Shown piece after piece: positions 14,596-14,915 of a stretch of 14,915 nucleotides of DNA. The stretch is from NCBI GenBank assembly GCA_030671465.1, contig DAOVIP010000005.1, forward strand, positions 1-14,915, in the 5' to 3' direction. Below the pieces are notes generated by a model, which saw nothing but the letters and a program-made list of their open reading frames with translations, was not told the DNA's origin and made no database searches. The DNA is from Candidatus Aminicenantota bacterium. GTDB lineage: Bacteria > Acidobacteriota > Aminicenantia > UBA2199. The translations under genes and the position numbers were made by a program. Numbering within the stretch: the first letter of the stretch is position 1; each line of letters begins with the position of its first letter.

Positions 14596-14915
14596 ATGAA
14601 AAAAAATCTAAATATATCCGCCCATGATCGTAACCAGTTGATTGCCAATGAGAACCGGCAATATTTTAAGTCCCAAAATATTCTCACCCTGAACCTGATC
14701 GGCTCTCCGGGTTGCGGGAAGACCTCCATACTGGAATATACAGTCAATCACTTCGACCAGCCCTTCGCCGTGATTGTGGGAGATGTGAAAACCGCCCTGG
14801 ATTCCGACCGGATTATCCATTCGGGGAATCAAAATGCTTTTGCCATTGAAACTGGGGGGGGTTGCCACCTGTCTGCCCAGATGATTCAGGACAAAGTGAA
14901 GGACATCAATCTGGA
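14596..14915 (+). CDS. hypB: hydrogenase nickel-incorporation GTPase HypB, 3' end outside window
   Basis: 106 complete codons are visible and the frame runs off the window end, so the gene is partial. The Walker A motif is GSPGCGKT (36-43). VGDVKTALDSDRI (62-73) follows, and the metal-site motif TGGGCH (86-91) carries C90 and H91. HypB hydrolyses GTP during nickel insertion with HypA. The GGGGGT SD before ATG 14596 supports this start. It is the short HypB form without an N-terminal Cys or His-rich nickel-binding stretch. It lies 36 bases after hypA on the same strand and is probably in the same operon. Confidence 0.94.
   Translation, partial: MKKNLNISAHDRNQLIANENRQYFKSQNILTLNLIGSPGCGKTSILEYTVNHFDQPFAVIVGDVKTALDSDRIIHSGNQNAFAIETGGGCHLSAQMIQDKVKDINL

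Noticed and set aside
14556..14627. 23-codon frame starting at the ATGA that overlaps the hypA stop
   Set aside because: It ends quickly and has no family features; hypB clearly starts at 14596 in another frame with its own SD.

Overview
The window looks like part of the energy-metabolism locus of a strict anaerobe. The best guess is a Gram-negative bacterium of the Desulfobacterota (former Deltaproteobacteria) type. This rests on a membrane-anchored c3-like octaheme cytochrome next to an Rnf complex, an SfrAB-like NAD(P)H module and a group 3b-like [NiFe] hydrogenase. It is an inference from gene content, not an identification. The DNA has moderate base composition, standard code and mostly clear Shine-Dalgarno sites, and coding is very dense.

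Layout, right to left in transcription order on the minus strand. A divergent intergenic region (14004-14214) separates hypA-hypB (plus strand, hypB cut by the window end) from a cytosolic hydrogenase operon on the minus strand: hydB, hydG, hydD, hydA and the maturation protease (14003 to 9494). A small two-component pair follows with short spacing: a kinase with no sensor domain and a receiver-only regulator (9463-8370). After a 143-base gap with a good sigma-70-type promoter and nearby inverted repeats comes the Rnf operon: octaheme cytochrome, rnfC, rnfD, rnfG, rnfE, rnfA, rnfB (8226-1545). Last is an iron-sulfur NuoG/FdhA-like protein (1522 to beyond base 1). That gene is open through the whole left end of the window and is cut by the window edge.

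The unusual part is the Rnf operon. RnfB is fused to a complete GltD/SfrB-type iron-sulfur FAD oxidoreductase. The next gene is a NuoG/SfrA-like partner that keeps its Fe-S sites but lacks the Cys/Sec of formate dehydrogenases. RnfC has lost the Gly-rich and NGxECEP-like motifs that bind FMN and NADH in ordinary Rnf. RnfD has a Tyr where the flavin-attachment Thr is expected, while RnfG keeps its SGAT flavin site. Together these suggest a remodelled Rnf in which pyridine-nucleotide chemistry has moved from RnfC to an SfrAB-like module joined to RnfB, with a periplasmic octaheme cytochrome as a further electron partner. The neighbouring hydrogenase could supply or consume the NAD(P)H (H2 <-> NAD(P)H <-> Rnf <-> periplasmic cytochrome). 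The sequence differences are directly visible; the electron route is inference.

No tRNA, rRNA, CRISPR array, insertion sequence or clear intrinsic terminator was seen.
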